Origin: Hathewaya limosa
GTDB taxonomy: Bacteria > Bacillota > Clostridia > Clostridiales > Clostridiaceae
Length of the DNA: 64,000 nucleotides
Assembly (NCBI RefSeq): GCF_030815255.1
Contig: NZ_JAUSWN010000001.1
Location: forward strand, 62,001-126,000
Reading direction: 5' to 3'
How positions within the stretch are numbered: position 1 is the first letter of the stretch; each line of letters begins with the position of its first letter. Made by a program: the position numbers and the translations under genes. The notes under the pieces were generated by a model. The model had not been told where the DNA came from. It made no database searches and saw only the letters and a list, made by a program, of their open reading frames with translations. Below are positions 24,949 to 34,100 of this stretch, piece after piece.

Positions 24949-26508
24949 ATGGAACTTATCAAAGAGAATATAGAGTATGAACAACTGTTGGGAGAAAATT
25001 GTGCAGACACAGTGTTAAGAGATGAATATGTTATTCCAGATACACATCCAGATGTTGGAGAAATTTTAATGTTGGATGCTAGAACAAGGGTTACTAGTGT
25101 TCAAGTTCTTCAAGACAAGGTTTTTGTAGAAGGAGTAGTTGATTATAATTTAATGTACTTAAATAAAAATGAAGGAGTTTCAGAAGTACATGGTGTAAAT
25201 TATTCTACAGCATTTACAAATAATATTGACTGTAGAGGTGCTCTTTCAGATATGAATTGTGATGCAGAATGTTTTGTTGAACATATGGAATGTAGTATAG
25301 TGAATGAAAGAAAAGTTTGTATAGAAGGAATAATAAAATTAAAAACAGAGATTTATAATAAAAGAGGTTATGAAATAGTAAAAGATGTAGAAGGTTCTGA
25401 TGATATTCAATTTTGGAAAGAACCTATCCAAGTTGATAAGGTTATAGAAAATATTTCTACAGATTTAATGGCCGAATCTCATATGAAGGTTCCTATGGAA
25501 AAACCTCAAATCGATAAAGTTATGAAGTGGAATGTTAATCTTCATAAAAAAGATGTTAAATTATTAGAAGGTAAATTAAAAATAGAAGCTTGGGCGAATA
25601 TTAAAATTTTATATAAAGCACCTGAAAATAACAGAGACATATATTCTATAGAAGACGATGTTTTAGTACAAAAAGAGGTATCAGTTGAAAAAATAAAAGA
25701 AGGAATGAATAATTATACTTCTTATGAAATTTTAGATTTAGATTATGTTACTAAAGAAGATGACTTAGGTGAGAATAGACTTATGGATATAGTTTTAATG
25801 TGCAAAGCTAATACTACTATAATGAATAAAGAAGAAATACAAATTATAGAAGATGCTTATTCTCCAAGTATGTTATTAGGCATGGAAAAACAAAAATATG
25901 ATATGAATATTATTCAAAATCAAGTTTGCGTTGAAAAAGTTATAAGAGGAGACATAGAAGTTGACATGGAAATGCCTTCTCCAAGAGAAATAATACTTTG
26001 TAAATCAACACTAAATGTCACTGATAAAAAGATTGTAGAAGATAGAGTTGTTATAGAAGGGGTTATGGATGTAACAGTCTTATATAGAAGTAATGAGGAA
26101 CAAACACCTATATATTGTATACAAGATCAGATACCTTTCAGTTCACCAGTTGATATGCCAGGAACTAAAATTCACATGCAAGCAGTTTCAAAAATTTCAC
26201 TTGAAGATGTGGCGGCAGATATTCAAGCAGGTAATATATCAGTAAAAGCTGTTGCTAAGGTTTATGTTAGGGTGAATTATATTGAAAGCAAAGAATTTTT
26301 AATTAATATAGGTGAATCCGAGGGAGAACTTCCAAAGAAAAAAGCAAGCATTATTATATATGTGGTACAAAAAGGTGATACCTTATGGAAAATAGCTAAA
26401 AGATATAATACAACTATAGAAAATATTGTTAAGGTTAATAACATTGAAGAGCCTGAGAAGCTTAAAGAAGGAACAAAATTAATCATTCCAGGAAGAGCTA
26501 TTATATAG
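24949..26508 (+). CDS. SipL-like spore coat morphogenesis protein (DUF3794 repeats plus LysM)
   Basis: This 519-residue protein has repeated DUF3794 domains (EYVIPDTHPDVGEIL near residue 26, further copies around 180-300 and 320-440). A C-terminal LysM domain at about 471-514 contains VVQKGDTLWKIAKRYNTT. This is the layout of SipL, the clostridial coat-basement protein that partners with SpoIVA and is the functional analogue of Bacillus SpoVID. It would act at the mother-cell side of the forespore membrane. AAAGGGG precedes the ATG. It is monocistronic with its own terminator. The 190-nt upstream region is AT-rich without a confident promoter. Confidence 0.88.
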   Translation: MELIKENIEYEQLLGENCADTVLRDEYVIPDTHPDVGEILMLDARTRVTSVQVLQDKVFVEGVVDYNLMYLNKNEGVSEVHGVNYSTAFTNNIDCRGALSDMNCDAECFVEHMECSIVNERKVCIEGIIKLKTEIYNKRGYEIVKDVEGSDDIQFWKEPIQVDKVIENISTDLMAESHMKVPMEKPQIDKVMKWNVNLHKKDVKLLEGKLKIEAWANIKILYKAPENNRDIYSIEDDVLVQKEVSVEKIKEGMNNYTSYEILDLDYVTKEDDLGENRLMDIVLMCKANTTIMNKEEIQIIEDAYSPSMLLGMEKQKYDMNIIQNQVCVEKVIRGDIEVDMEMPSPREIILCKSTLNVTDKKIVEDRVVIEGVMDVTVLYRSNEEQTPIYCIQDQIPFSSPVDMPGTKIHMQAVSKISLEDVAADIQAGNISVKAVAKVYVRVNYIESKEFLINIGESEGELPKKKASIIIYVVQKGDTLWKIAKRYNTTIENIVKVNNIEEPEKLKEGTKLIIPGRAII

Positions 26509-26546
26509 TAAAGTATACATTATTAAAATTAAATAAAAGCACATAA

Positions 26547-26607
26547 AAAACGCCTTATGTTGTAATAAACTTTAAATAAGTTATATAATGTAAGGTGTTT
26601 TATTTTT
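26547..26607 (+). terminator. Terminator of the SipL-like gene
   Basis: 11-bp arms 26547-26557 and 26591-26601 (one G-T pair) enclose a 33-nt loop. The T-rich tail runs to 26607. Confidence 0.7.
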
Positions 26608-26676
26608 GAACATACTTTAAAAAAATAATGTTATAATATTATAATAAATAACATTAAGGAGGATTCTGGTAAAAAT

Positions 26677-27525
26677 ATGATTTTGAAAGCGTATGCAAAG
26701 GTTAATTTATCCTTAGATGTAGTTGGTAAAAGAGAAGATGGGTATCATCTTTTAAGAATGATTATGCAACGAATTGATCTATATGATGTAATAGAAATGG
26801 AGAAAAATAATTTAGGAACTATAAGGATATTTTGTGATAAACCTTATGTTCCTATTGATAATAGAAATTTAGCCCATAAAGCAGCGAAAATTTTTATGGA
26901 AAAGTATAATATAAAAGATGGTGTTGATATAAAAATCCAGAAAAATATTCCTGTAGCTGCAGGGCTAGCAGGTGGAAGTTCTGATGCCGCAACAGTTTTA
27001 AGAGGAATGAAATATTTATTTAATAAAGTTGATATTATGAAAAATGAATTAATGGAATTAGGACTGTCTATAGGAGCGGATATACCTTATTGCATTCAAG
27101 GTGGTACGGCTTTATGCGAAGGAATAGGAGAAAAAATAACTACTTTAAGACCTTTTAAGAATGTAATAATGGTCTTAATAAAACCTAATTTTGGGGTTTC
27201 AACTAAAGAGGTGTATAAAGCTTTAGATATAAATAAAATATTTAAACATCCTAATACGGAAGGAATTATAGAAGCCATGGATAATAGAAATTTAAGATTT
27301 GTGGCGGATAGCATGAAAAATGTACTAGAAAATGTAACTATAGGTTCTTATCCAGCTATAGGTAGTATAAAAAAAGAGATGTTAAGTAATGGAGCTATAG
27401 GAACCTTAATGAGTGGAAGTGGTCCTACGGTATTCGGAATATTTGATGATATGTTAAAAGCACAAAGAGCTTATGAATATTTTAAGGAAAATTACACAGA
27501 AGTTTTTATAACTAGGACTATTTAA
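26677..27525 (+). CDS. ispE: 4-diphosphocytidyl-2-C-methyl-D-erythritol kinase
   Basis: This 282-residue GHMP kinase is the fourth enzyme of the MEP isoprenoid pathway. It has YAKVNLSLDVVGKREDGYH at the N-terminus, the ATP loop NIPVAAGLAGGSSDAAT, GADIPYCIQGGTALCEGIGE and the terminal motif LMSGSGPTVFG. Length is typical. AAGGAGG lies 14 nt before the ATG, somewhat far but with no alternative start. A terminator follows. Its position between coat and germination genes is typical of clostridia and implies no functional link. Confidence 0.95.
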   Translation: MILKAYAKVNLSLDVVGKREDGYHLLRMIMQRIDLYDVIEMEKNNLGTIRIFCDKPYVPIDNRNLAHKAAKIFMEKYNIKDGVDIKIQKNIPVAAGLAGGSSDAATVLRGMKYLFNKVDIMKNELMELGLSIGADIPYCIQGGTALCEGIGEKITTLRPFKNVIMVLIKPNFGVSTKEVYKALDINKIFKHPNTEGIIEAMDNRNLRFVADSMKNVLENVTIGSYPAIGSIKKEMLSNGAIGTLMSGSGPTVFGIFDDMLKAQRAYEYFKENYTEVFITRTI

Positions 27526-27555
27526 TACATTTGAATAATTTAATAAATATTAGCG

Positions 27556-27594
27556 AAAACTATTTAAGTAATTAAACACTTAGATAGTTTTTTT
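27556..27594 (+). terminator. Terminator of ispE
   Basis: 14-bp arms (one G-T pair) are followed by TTTTTTTG. It ends 18 nt before the next ATG. Confidence 0.78.
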
Positions 27595-27611
27595 GTTTAA
27601 GGAGAATTTAA

Positions 27612-27803
27612 ATGAAATATATAGATTTATTTGATAAGTATTTTCTTATATTAATGATAGTTATAAGTTTTGTAGCTATTAAATTTGATTCAAAAGAGTT
27701 TCAAAAGCAGGGAAGAGATAAAGAATGTAATCAATCTAAGATTTTAGGGTATTTTATACTTGGTATATCTATTGTGTTATTTATAATTAAAACTATTTTA
27801 TAG
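27612..27803 (+). CDS. Small two-helix membrane protein of unknown function
   Basis: This 63-residue protein has two hydrophobic helices, at about residues 8-24 (YFLILMIVISFVAIKF) and 44-61 (ILGYFILGISIVLFIIK). They are joined by a polar, charged loop rich in Lys, Gln and Asp. AAGGAG lies 7 nt before the ATG. It sits 26 nt upstream of the germinant-receptor A subunit in the same direction. It could be co-transcribed and may be one of the small accessory membrane proteins seen near ger operons, but that is only positional inference. I do not recognise the family. Confidence 0.65.
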   Translation: MKYIDLFDKYFLILMIVISFVAIKFDSKEFQKQGRDKECNQSKILGYFILGISIVLFIIKTIL

Positions 27804-27829
27804 AAGTAAGTACAAAAGGAAGTGAGGAT

Positions 27830-29290
27830 TTGAAGGAAGAAATCAAAGAACAAATAAGAGAAAAAGCCGATGAAAATTTAAATTATTTAAAAAAATTATT
27901 ACAGGGAAATTCAGATATAGTTTTTAGAGAATATTTTATACAAAATAAAAAAGCTGTTTTAGTATACATAGATGGAATGGCTGATAAATTGCTTTTAGAC
28001 AAATATGTAATAGAACCTATGATGCAATGTTTAAAAGAAATAAAAAATGCACGAGAACTTAAAGATAGAATTATTGAAGTTTCGGATATTAAAGAAGTAG
28101 ATAAAATGGCTCAAGGTGTTCAAAGTATGCTTTCAGGTGATACTTTAATGTTTGTAGATGGGCTAAAAGTTGCATATGTTATAGCTACCCGTTCTTGGCC
28201 AGCAAGGGGAGTTTCAGAACCTTCTGGAGAAACTGTAATAAGAGGTGCTAGAGAAGGCTTTGTTGAAACTATTAGATTTAATACAGCTTTAATTAGAAGG
28301 AGAGTTAGAGATACAAGACTTAAAATAGAACCTAAAACTGTAGGAGTAAGATCTAAAACTGATATGGCAATTATATATATTGAGGATATTGTAAATAAGG
28401 AAGCCTTAAAAGAGTTACAAACTAGAATGAAAGATATAAATATAGATGCAGTTTTGGATAGTGCTTATATTAGTGAATATATTGAGGATAATAAATATTC
28501 TCCATTTCCACAAATACAAAGTACTGAAAGACCGGATGTGGTAGCAGCGGCTATTTATGAAGGAAGAATAGCTATATTGGTGGATAACTCTCCGTTTGCT
28601 ATTATTATACCAGCAACAATGGCTAATATGTTTCAATCTCCAGATGATTATTATCAAAGATGGATGGAAGGTTCTGTTCTTAGAATGCTTAGATTTATTT
28701 CTATTTTTATTACATTGCTTTTACCAGCGCTCTATATAGCTGTAACTTCTTTTCAAACATCTATAATACCTACAAAATTAGCCTATTCCATAGCAGCATC
28801 TAGAGAGGGAGTACCTTTCCCGGCATTTATGGAAGTTATTATTATGGAAATAAGTTTATCACTTCTTATAGAGGCAATAGCGAGGCTACCTAAGCCTATA
28901 GGAGCTACAATAGGAATTGTAGGTGGATTAATAATAGGTCAGGCAGCAGTTGGAGCAGGTATAGTAAGTCCTATTATGATTATTATAGTTGGATTAACAG
29001 CTATTACTACATTTATAACTCCTAATTATGAAATTACTTCAGCCTTTAGGTTTATTAGATTTTTTCTTATAATTTTATCCTCTATATTTGGATTATATGG
29101 AATAATGCTAGGATTAATTTTAGTTTTAATTCACCTTATAAAATTAAAAAGTTTTTCAATTCCATATTTAGCACCATTGGTTAGTCCTAATTTTAAAGAT
29201 TTTAAAGATTTATTTCTTAGACTACCAATTAAATTTTTAAAGGAAAGACCTGAATACATGCATACAAAGGATAAAATAAGACAAAAATAA
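27830..29290 (+). CDS. GerA-family spore germinant receptor, A subunit (GerKA-type)
   Basis: This 486-residue protein starts at TTG 27830 after GGAAGTGAGG. An N-terminal soluble region to about 275 contains VRDTRLKIEPKTVGVRSKTDMAIIY and RPDVVAAAIYEGR. About five transmembrane helices follow, with PALYIAVTSFQTSIIPTKLAYSIAA and RLPKPIGATIGIVGGLIIGQAAV, all hallmarks of GerA/SpoVAF proteins. It sits in the spore inner membrane and senses germinants with the B and C subunits encoded directly downstream. The symbol is withheld because clostridia carry several paralogous sets. Confidence 0.9.
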   Translation: MKEEIKEQIREKADENLNYLKKLLQGNSDIVFREYFIQNKKAVLVYIDGMADKLLLDKYVIEPMMQCLKEIKNARELKDRIIEVSDIKEVDKMAQGVQSMLSGDTLMFVDGLKVAYVIATRSWPARGVSEPSGETVIRGAREGFVETIRFNTALIRRRVRDTRLKIEPKTVGVRSKTDMAIIYIEDIVNKEALKELQTRMKDINIDAVLDSAYISEYIEDNKYSPFPQIQSTERPDVVAAAIYEGRIAILVDNSPFAIIIPATMANMFQSPDDYYQRWMEGSVLRMLRFISIFITLLLPALYIAVTSFQTSIIPTKLAYSIAASREGVPFPAFMEVIIMEISLSLLIEAIARLPKPIGATIGIVGGLIIGQAAVGAGIVSPIMIIIVGLTAITTFITPNYEITSAFRFIRFFLIILSSIFGLYGIMLGLILVLIHLIKLKSFSIPYLAPLVSPNFKDFKDLFLRLPIKFLKERPEYMHTKDKIRQK

Positions 29291-29311
29291 TTTTTATTTT
29301 ACAGAAGAAAA

Positions 29312-29342
29312 AGAGGTGAGGTAACTTACTTTTAGTAGTAAG
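29312..29342 (+). promoter_or_regulatory. Shine-Dalgarno plus hairpin in the germinant-receptor B subunit leader
   Basis: AGAGGTGAGG (29312-29321) is 29 nt from the ATG at 29351. A 6-bp stem, CTTACT/AGTAAG with a 6-nt loop (29325-29342), lies between. Removing the 18-nt hairpin leaves 11 nt. An in-frame stop at 29339-29341 rules out an upstream start. Confidence 0.55.
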
Positions 29343-29350
29343 AAGAAACT

Positions 29351-30454
29351 ATGAAAGAAAAAATAAGGATTGAAGATTATGGGATTTTCGTAACGTTAAT
29401 TATTACCGTATTAGGAATTAATATATTTTCTTATCCTAGAAGTGTAACAAAAATTTTAAATACAGAAGGATGGATAGCTACAATTTTAGCTGGAATAATA
29501 GCGTATTATATTTTAGTAATTATATATAAGACTGTGAAAATAAATGAATTTAGAGGATTTAATAATTTACTTGAAAGTAATTTTGGGAAATTTTTAGGAA
29601 AAATTATAGCTTTAATTTTTGCAATATATAACATAATATTTTCTGCTATTGGGTTAAGAATATTTGCAGAAGTAATAAAAATGTATTTATTAGAAAAAAC
29701 CCCAACTGAACTAATAATACTTTTATTAATTTTAGTTGGAAGCTCTGTAGTTAGAGGAGGTATTAGCTCAATAATAAAGTTTAATGAAGTAGTTTTTTGG
29801 TGTGTAGTAATTCCACTAGGATTAAGTTTATTATTAACAATAAATAATATAGATTTAACAAATGTACTTCCTGTTTTTAATAATAAACCTATGCAATATA
29901 TACAAGGAAGTTTAAGATCAGTATTTGCATTTATAGGGATTAATATAGCTTATTTAATAATACCTTATGCTAAAAATAGAGATAGATTAAAAAAGACGTT
30001 TTCTAAAGCGATTATTTTTATTTGTATATGTTATATAGTAGTTACTATATTTTCTTTAGGTATTTTTACTAAAAAAGAAGTTCAAAATTTATTATGGCCA
30101 ACAATTACAATGATTAAATCTATAGACATCCCAGAGGCATTTATAGAAAGATGGGATGGGGTAGTAATGGTATTTTGGATTTTATTTTTCTTCACTAATT
30201 TTATAAATATGTATTTTTTCTCAGCAGAAATAACAGGAAAAGCATTTAATTTTTTAGATGTGAAGTTGGGATCTTTAATTGTAACTCCTTTATTTTATTT
30301 CATAGCATTAATTCCTGAAAATATAGCACAAGTCTATGAAGTGAAATCAATGTTTTTGTATAAAATATCAAGTGTTTTAATAATAATTTTACCTTTAATT
30401 ATATATGCAGTTAGTAAAATAAGGCAAAGGGGTGAAGTAAGACATGAGAGCTAA
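29351..30454 (+). CDS. GerA-family spore germinant receptor, B subunit (GerKB-type)
   Basis: This 367-residue integral membrane protein has about ten helices and belongs to the spore germination GerB/APC-like family. Marks are ITVLGINIFSYPRSVTKILNTEGWIATI near the start, NLLESNFGKFLGKIIAL, LPVFNNKPMQYIQGSLRS and RWDGVVMVFWILFFFTNF. It probably binds the germinant. Its ribosome site is unusual (see the hairpin at 29325). The gene overlaps the C-subunit start by 11 nt, so A, B and C form one operon. Confidence 0.9.
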   Translation: MKEKIRIEDYGIFVTLIITVLGINIFSYPRSVTKILNTEGWIATILAGIIAYYILVIIYKTVKINEFRGFNNLLESNFGKFLGKIIALIFAIYNIIFSAIGLRIFAEVIKMYLLEKTPTELIILLLILVGSSVVRGGISSIIKFNEVVFWCVVIPLGLSLLLTINNIDLTNVLPVFNNKPMQYIQGSLRSVFAFIGINIAYLIIPYAKNRDRLKKTFSKAIIFICICYIVVTIFSLGIFTKKEVQNLLWPTITMIKSIDIPEAFIERWDGVVMVFWILFFFTNFINMYFFSAEITGKAFNFLDVKLGSLIVTPLFYFIALIPENIAQVYEVKSMFLYKISSVLIIILPLIIYAVSKIRQRGEVRHES

Positions 30455-31628
30455 AATTATAAGTTTATTTTTAGTTTTGATTATTCCCTTTGTTTTTACA
30501 GGATGTTGGGATAGAGTAGAGATAGATAGAAGAGCATTTATTTCTACTATAGCAATAGATACCGGTGATGATATAAATCAAGGAAAAAAACTTAAAAAAA
30601 TTAAAAAAGATGAACCATTTGAAGAATCAATGGCTAAAAGATTAAATGTAACTTATGGATATCCAGATATCAGTGAACTAGGACCAACTAAGGGTGCTAC
30701 GGCATCAGAAAAAAAAATTTCTACTGAGGCATACTCAATGGAGGACTCTCTATCAGAGGCCACTAAAAAAAGCAGTAGAAATATACATTTAGGTCATACA
30801 AAAATTTTAATTTTAAGTGATACTGTGTTGCAGTATCCAGATGTTGTAAAAGAGATTATGGATTATTTTAGTAGAAATGCAGATATTAATAGAATGATGA
30901 AGATAGTTATAACTAAAGGAAATGCCGAGAAATTTCAAAGCTTTAAACCTGAAATGGAGAAAAACTTTCAAACATATATAAGTGGTATAATGGAAAATAA
31001 TGATAGAAATTCTAGCGTTCTTCCTATGACTTTGAATGAATTTATTTCTTTAATAGGTGAAAATGGAAATGCTATTGTACCTTATGTTGAAATGGATAAA
31101 GATAAAAATGAGCTTACTTTGTATGGAACCGCCGTTATAAAAAACTATAAAATGCTAGGAGTTTTAAATTCCATAGAAACTTCAAATTTAGAAATTTTAA
31201 GAGGAAAAGCTAAGGGTGGAAATAAGGTGCTTTATAGAGACGGTCATCCTGTTGATTATGTAATTGAAGGTGTACAAAGAAAATTTGATCTTAAAAAGTT
31301 AGATAAAGATAATCTTGAGCTAAATATTAATATAAGAGTAGAAGGTGCTATAAGTGGATTTACCATACAAAAAAATGTATTACAATCTAAACTAATACAA
31401 GAGTATGAAACAAGTTTTAATAATTCTTTAAGTGAGGAATGTGAAAAAATAATACAAATATTCCAAGAAAAATATTCTGTGGATCCGTTAAAAATAAAAG
31501 AATACCTAGAAAAATTTCATCCTTATAAATATAAAAAAATAAAGAGTAATTGGGAAGATGTATTTAAAAAAGCCAAAATAAATGTAAATGTTTATACGAA
31601 AATTAGAAGAACTGGTATTACATCATGA
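30444..31628 (+). CDS. GerA-family spore germinant receptor, C subunit lipoprotein (GerKC-type)
   Basis: This 394-residue lipoprotein has signal MRAKIISLFLVLIIPFVFTG followed by the lipobox Cys21 (FTGCWDRVEIDRRAFI). The GerC family core follows: ATKKSSRNIHLGHTKILILSD, MTLNEFISLIGENGNAIVPYV and AVIKNYKMLGVL. A central insertion of Lys/Glu-rich sequence (about residues 43-75) is slightly longer than usual. It is anchored on the outer face of the spore inner membrane. AAAGGGGTG precedes an ATG lying inside the B subunit gene. Confidence 0.9.
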   Translation: MRAKIISLFLVLIIPFVFTGCWDRVEIDRRAFISTIAIDTGDDINQGKKLKKIKKDEPFEESMAKRLNVTYGYPDISELGPTKGATASEKKISTEAYSMEDSLSEATKKSSRNIHLGHTKILILSDTVLQYPDVVKEIMDYFSRNADINRMMKIVITKGNAEKFQSFKPEMEKNFQTYISGIMENNDRNSSVLPMTLNEFISLIGENGNAIVPYVEMDKDKNELTLYGTAVIKNYKMLGVLNSIETSNLEILRGKAKGGNKVLYRDGHPVDYVIEGVQRKFDLKKLDKDNLELNINIRVEGAISGFTIQKNVLQSKLIQEYETSFNNSLSEECEKIIQIFQEKYSVDPLKIKEYLEKFHPYKYKKIKSNWEDVFKKAKINVNVYTKIRRTGITS

Positions 31629-31699
31629 TTAAAATTACAAATAATGGATACAATATGAATAAGTTAATAATTAATAAATGATTTTATGGGGGAAAGAAA

Positions 31700-32323
31700 A
31701 TGAAAAGATTAATTATATTTATAACAATTGGCTTATTCTTATGTGGTATATTTTATAATTCTAAACAGGTTTCTGCTGAAGGGGATAATAATACACTAGA
31801 AGATATATCTTCTAAAATAATTAGATTTCATGTAATAGCTAATAGTGATACAGAAGATGATCAAAGTTTAAAGTTAAAGGTAAGAGACAAGGTTTTAGAA
31901 TATATATCACCAAAATTGAAGGAATGTAAAAATATAGATGAATCAAGAAAGATAATGAAAGAAAATAATGATACAATAATAAATATATGTAATGAAACTA
32001 TAAAAGATTTAGGGTATAAATATAGTGTGAAAACAACATTAGGAAGAGAAAATTTTCCAGTTAAAACTTATGGAAATATAACATTACCACAAGGTAATTA
32101 TGAGGCATATAGAATAGTTATAGGCACAGGAGAAGGCCATAATTGGTGGTGTATAATGTTTCCACCTTTATGTTTTGCAGATGTAACTAAAGTAGAAGTA
32201 GATGAAAAAAAAGCAGAAAATGAAATGAAGACAGTTTTAGATGATAAAGAATATAATTTTATTAATAATAAAAAGTCTAATGTAAAAGTTAAATTTAAAG
32301 TTTTAGAATTATTAAATAAATAA
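31700..32323 (+). CDS. spoIIR: Stage II sporulation protein R
   Basis: This 207-residue secreted signalling protein is made in the forespore under SigF. It triggers SpoIIGA to process pro-SigE in the mother cell. The signal peptide is MKRLIIFITIGLFLCGIFYN. The SpoIIR core has IIRFHVIANSDTEDDQSLKLKVRD, GYKYSVKTTLG, FPVKTYGNITLPQGNYEAYRI and GHNWWCIMFPPLCF, which are strongly conserved. GGGGGAAAG precedes the ATG. A terminator follows. The C-terminus is shorter than in Bacillus, as usual in clostridia. Confidence 0.94.
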   Translation: MKRLIIFITIGLFLCGIFYNSKQVSAEGDNNTLEDISSKIIRFHVIANSDTEDDQSLKLKVRDKVLEYISPKLKECKNIDESRKIMKENNDTIINICNETIKDLGYKYSVKTTLGRENFPVKTYGNITLPQGNYEAYRIVIGTGEGHNWWCIMFPPLCFADVTKVEVDEKKAENEMKTVLDDKEYNFINNKKSNVKVKFKVLELLNK

Positions 32324-32330
32324 AAGAGAG

Positions 32331-32373
32331 AACAGGTATTAACTTGGATATACAAGAATAATACCTGTTTTTG
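32331..32373 (+). terminator. Terminator of spoIIR
   Basis: 11-bp arms 32331-32341 and 32359-32369 are followed by TTTTTG. Confidence 0.8.
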
Positions 32374-32497
32374 TTTTAATTTCTTTTATAAGAAGAAAAA
32401 AGAAATTAGTATTTAATGCAAGTAGTATGCACATAATAAAATTAAATAAACTAGATAAAAAGATAAAGAAATTTATAAACATGAGAGGAGAATAATT

Positions 32498-33883
32498 ATG
32501 AAGAAAGAAAAAGGTAGAATAATCTATACTCTTATTGCTGCTATGATTATAGTGTATTCATCAAGTTATATTGTTTTAATGACTTTAGAAAGAACAGATT
32601 ATAAAAATTATCTTCAATCACAATATAGTAAAAATTTATATAATCTTTCTAGTAATGTAGAAAATATTAGAAGTAATTTAAGCAAGGTTCCTATTATAGG
32701 ATCAAAAGAACAAGGAATAGTTATATTTGATGAGATTTTTAGATATTCATCTATGGCTGAAGAAAATTTACACTCACTTCCAATTTCACAACGAACTATA
32801 TCGCACACTAGTAAATTTTTAAATCAAGTAGGAGATTTTTGCTATACTTTAAGTAAAAGAGAAACTAAAAAAGAACCTTTAACTGATAAAGAAATTTCTA
32901 CTATAGATGATTTAGAAATGCAAGCATATTCACTTGAAACAGAACTAAACAATGTTTTAAATGATACTACAAAGGGAAAAGTTAAATGGGCAGATATTAG
33001 AAAAAAAACATCGGAAATGTTAGCAAGTAATGAAGTTAAAGATAAGAGTGTAGAAAATAGATTTGATGTAATTCAAAAACAAGTTAATGAATATCCAGTT
33101 TTAATTTATGATGGTCCATTTTCAGATAATACCTTAGCTATAAAGCCAAGAATACTTTCACAAAAGATAGTTTCTAGTGAACAAGGAAAAGAAGCAATTA
33201 TCAAGTTATATGGAAAAGAAAATATAAAAAAAATAGAACAGGTAAATGAAGCTAAGGATAAGAAGGTTCCAAGTAAAATACCTTCCTATAAATATAATGT
33301 AGAATTAAAAAATGAAAAACAAGGTGAAAGTATAGTCGCAGAGGTTAGTAAAAATGGAGGACATTTAGTATATCTTCTTTATAATAAAAAGCCAGATAAG
33401 AAACAAATATCAGCTGAAAAGGCCAATGAAATAGGAATAAAAAAATTGCAGAATATGGGGTATAGTAATATGAAATCTACATATACGCTTACATATGATA
33501 AAGAAATTTTAATCAGTTATGTAGCTAAAAAAGATAACATAATTATGTATCCTGATCAAATTAAGTTAAAAATATCTTTAGTAGACGGACAAATTACGGG
33601 AGTAGAAGCGGATAAATACTTAATTGCACACGTTAATGAAAGAAATATACCAACAGTTAAAATTACATCAGAGGAAGGAAAACACAAGGTAAGTAAAAGA
33701 ATTGATTTAAAAAGAGTTTCCTTAGCAGTAATTCCCACAGAAAATAATAAAGAAGTGCTTTGTTATGAATATATTGGGGAATATAAAGGGAGACAATTTA
33801 TAATATATATTAATGCTAAAACTGGTTATGAAGAGAGAATAGTTGAGATTATAAATACTCCTAATGGAAAATTAACAATTTAG
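32498..33883 (+). CDS. ypeB: Germination protein YpeB
   Basis: This 461-residue protein has an N-terminal membrane anchor (IIYTLIAAMIIVYSSSYIVLM) and the YpeB N-terminal helical region (NLYNLSSNVENIRSNLSKV). C-terminal PepSY-type repeats follow (ISAEKANEIGIKKLQNMGYSNM, QIKLKISLVDGQITGVEADKYL). In Bacillus YpeB stabilises the spore-cortex hydrolase SleB and the two genes are adjacent. Here sleB is not next to it and not in the window. GAGGAG precedes the ATG. Transcription is likely in the forespore. It stands alone between spoIIR and ddl. Confidence 0.9.
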   Translation: MKKEKGRIIYTLIAAMIIVYSSSYIVLMTLERTDYKNYLQSQYSKNLYNLSSNVENIRSNLSKVPIIGSKEQGIVIFDEIFRYSSMAEENLHSLPISQRTISHTSKFLNQVGDFCYTLSKRETKKEPLTDKEISTIDDLEMQAYSLETELNNVLNDTTKGKVKWADIRKKTSEMLASNEVKDKSVENRFDVIQKQVNEYPVLIYDGPFSDNTLAIKPRILSQKIVSSEQGKEAIIKLYGKENIKKIEQVNEAKDKKVPSKIPSYKYNVELKNEKQGESIVAEVSKNGGHLVYLLYNKKPDKKQISAEKANEIGIKKLQNMGYSNMKSTYTLTYDKEILISYVAKKDNIIMYPDQIKLKISLVDGQITGVEADKYLIAHVNERNIPTVKITSEEGKHKVSKRIDLKRVSLAVIPTENNKEVLCYEYIGEYKGRQFIIYINAKTGYEERIVEIINTPNGKLTI

Positions 33884-34100
33884 AGGCTAAAAAATATTTT
33901 AATAAATTGCTATGAGGACTTTTAAAATTATCTCTGTAAATATATAATATATATTATTGCAATAAAAAAATAAAAGAGTTATTAATTTTGAGAAATAAAC
34001 AATTTTGATAATATAAGAAATGTGAAATTAAGTTATTTTGTTGCAAAAATTTTATTTTAGAATAATTATAATATAGTAGTTATGTTAAAGGAGAGGTAAT

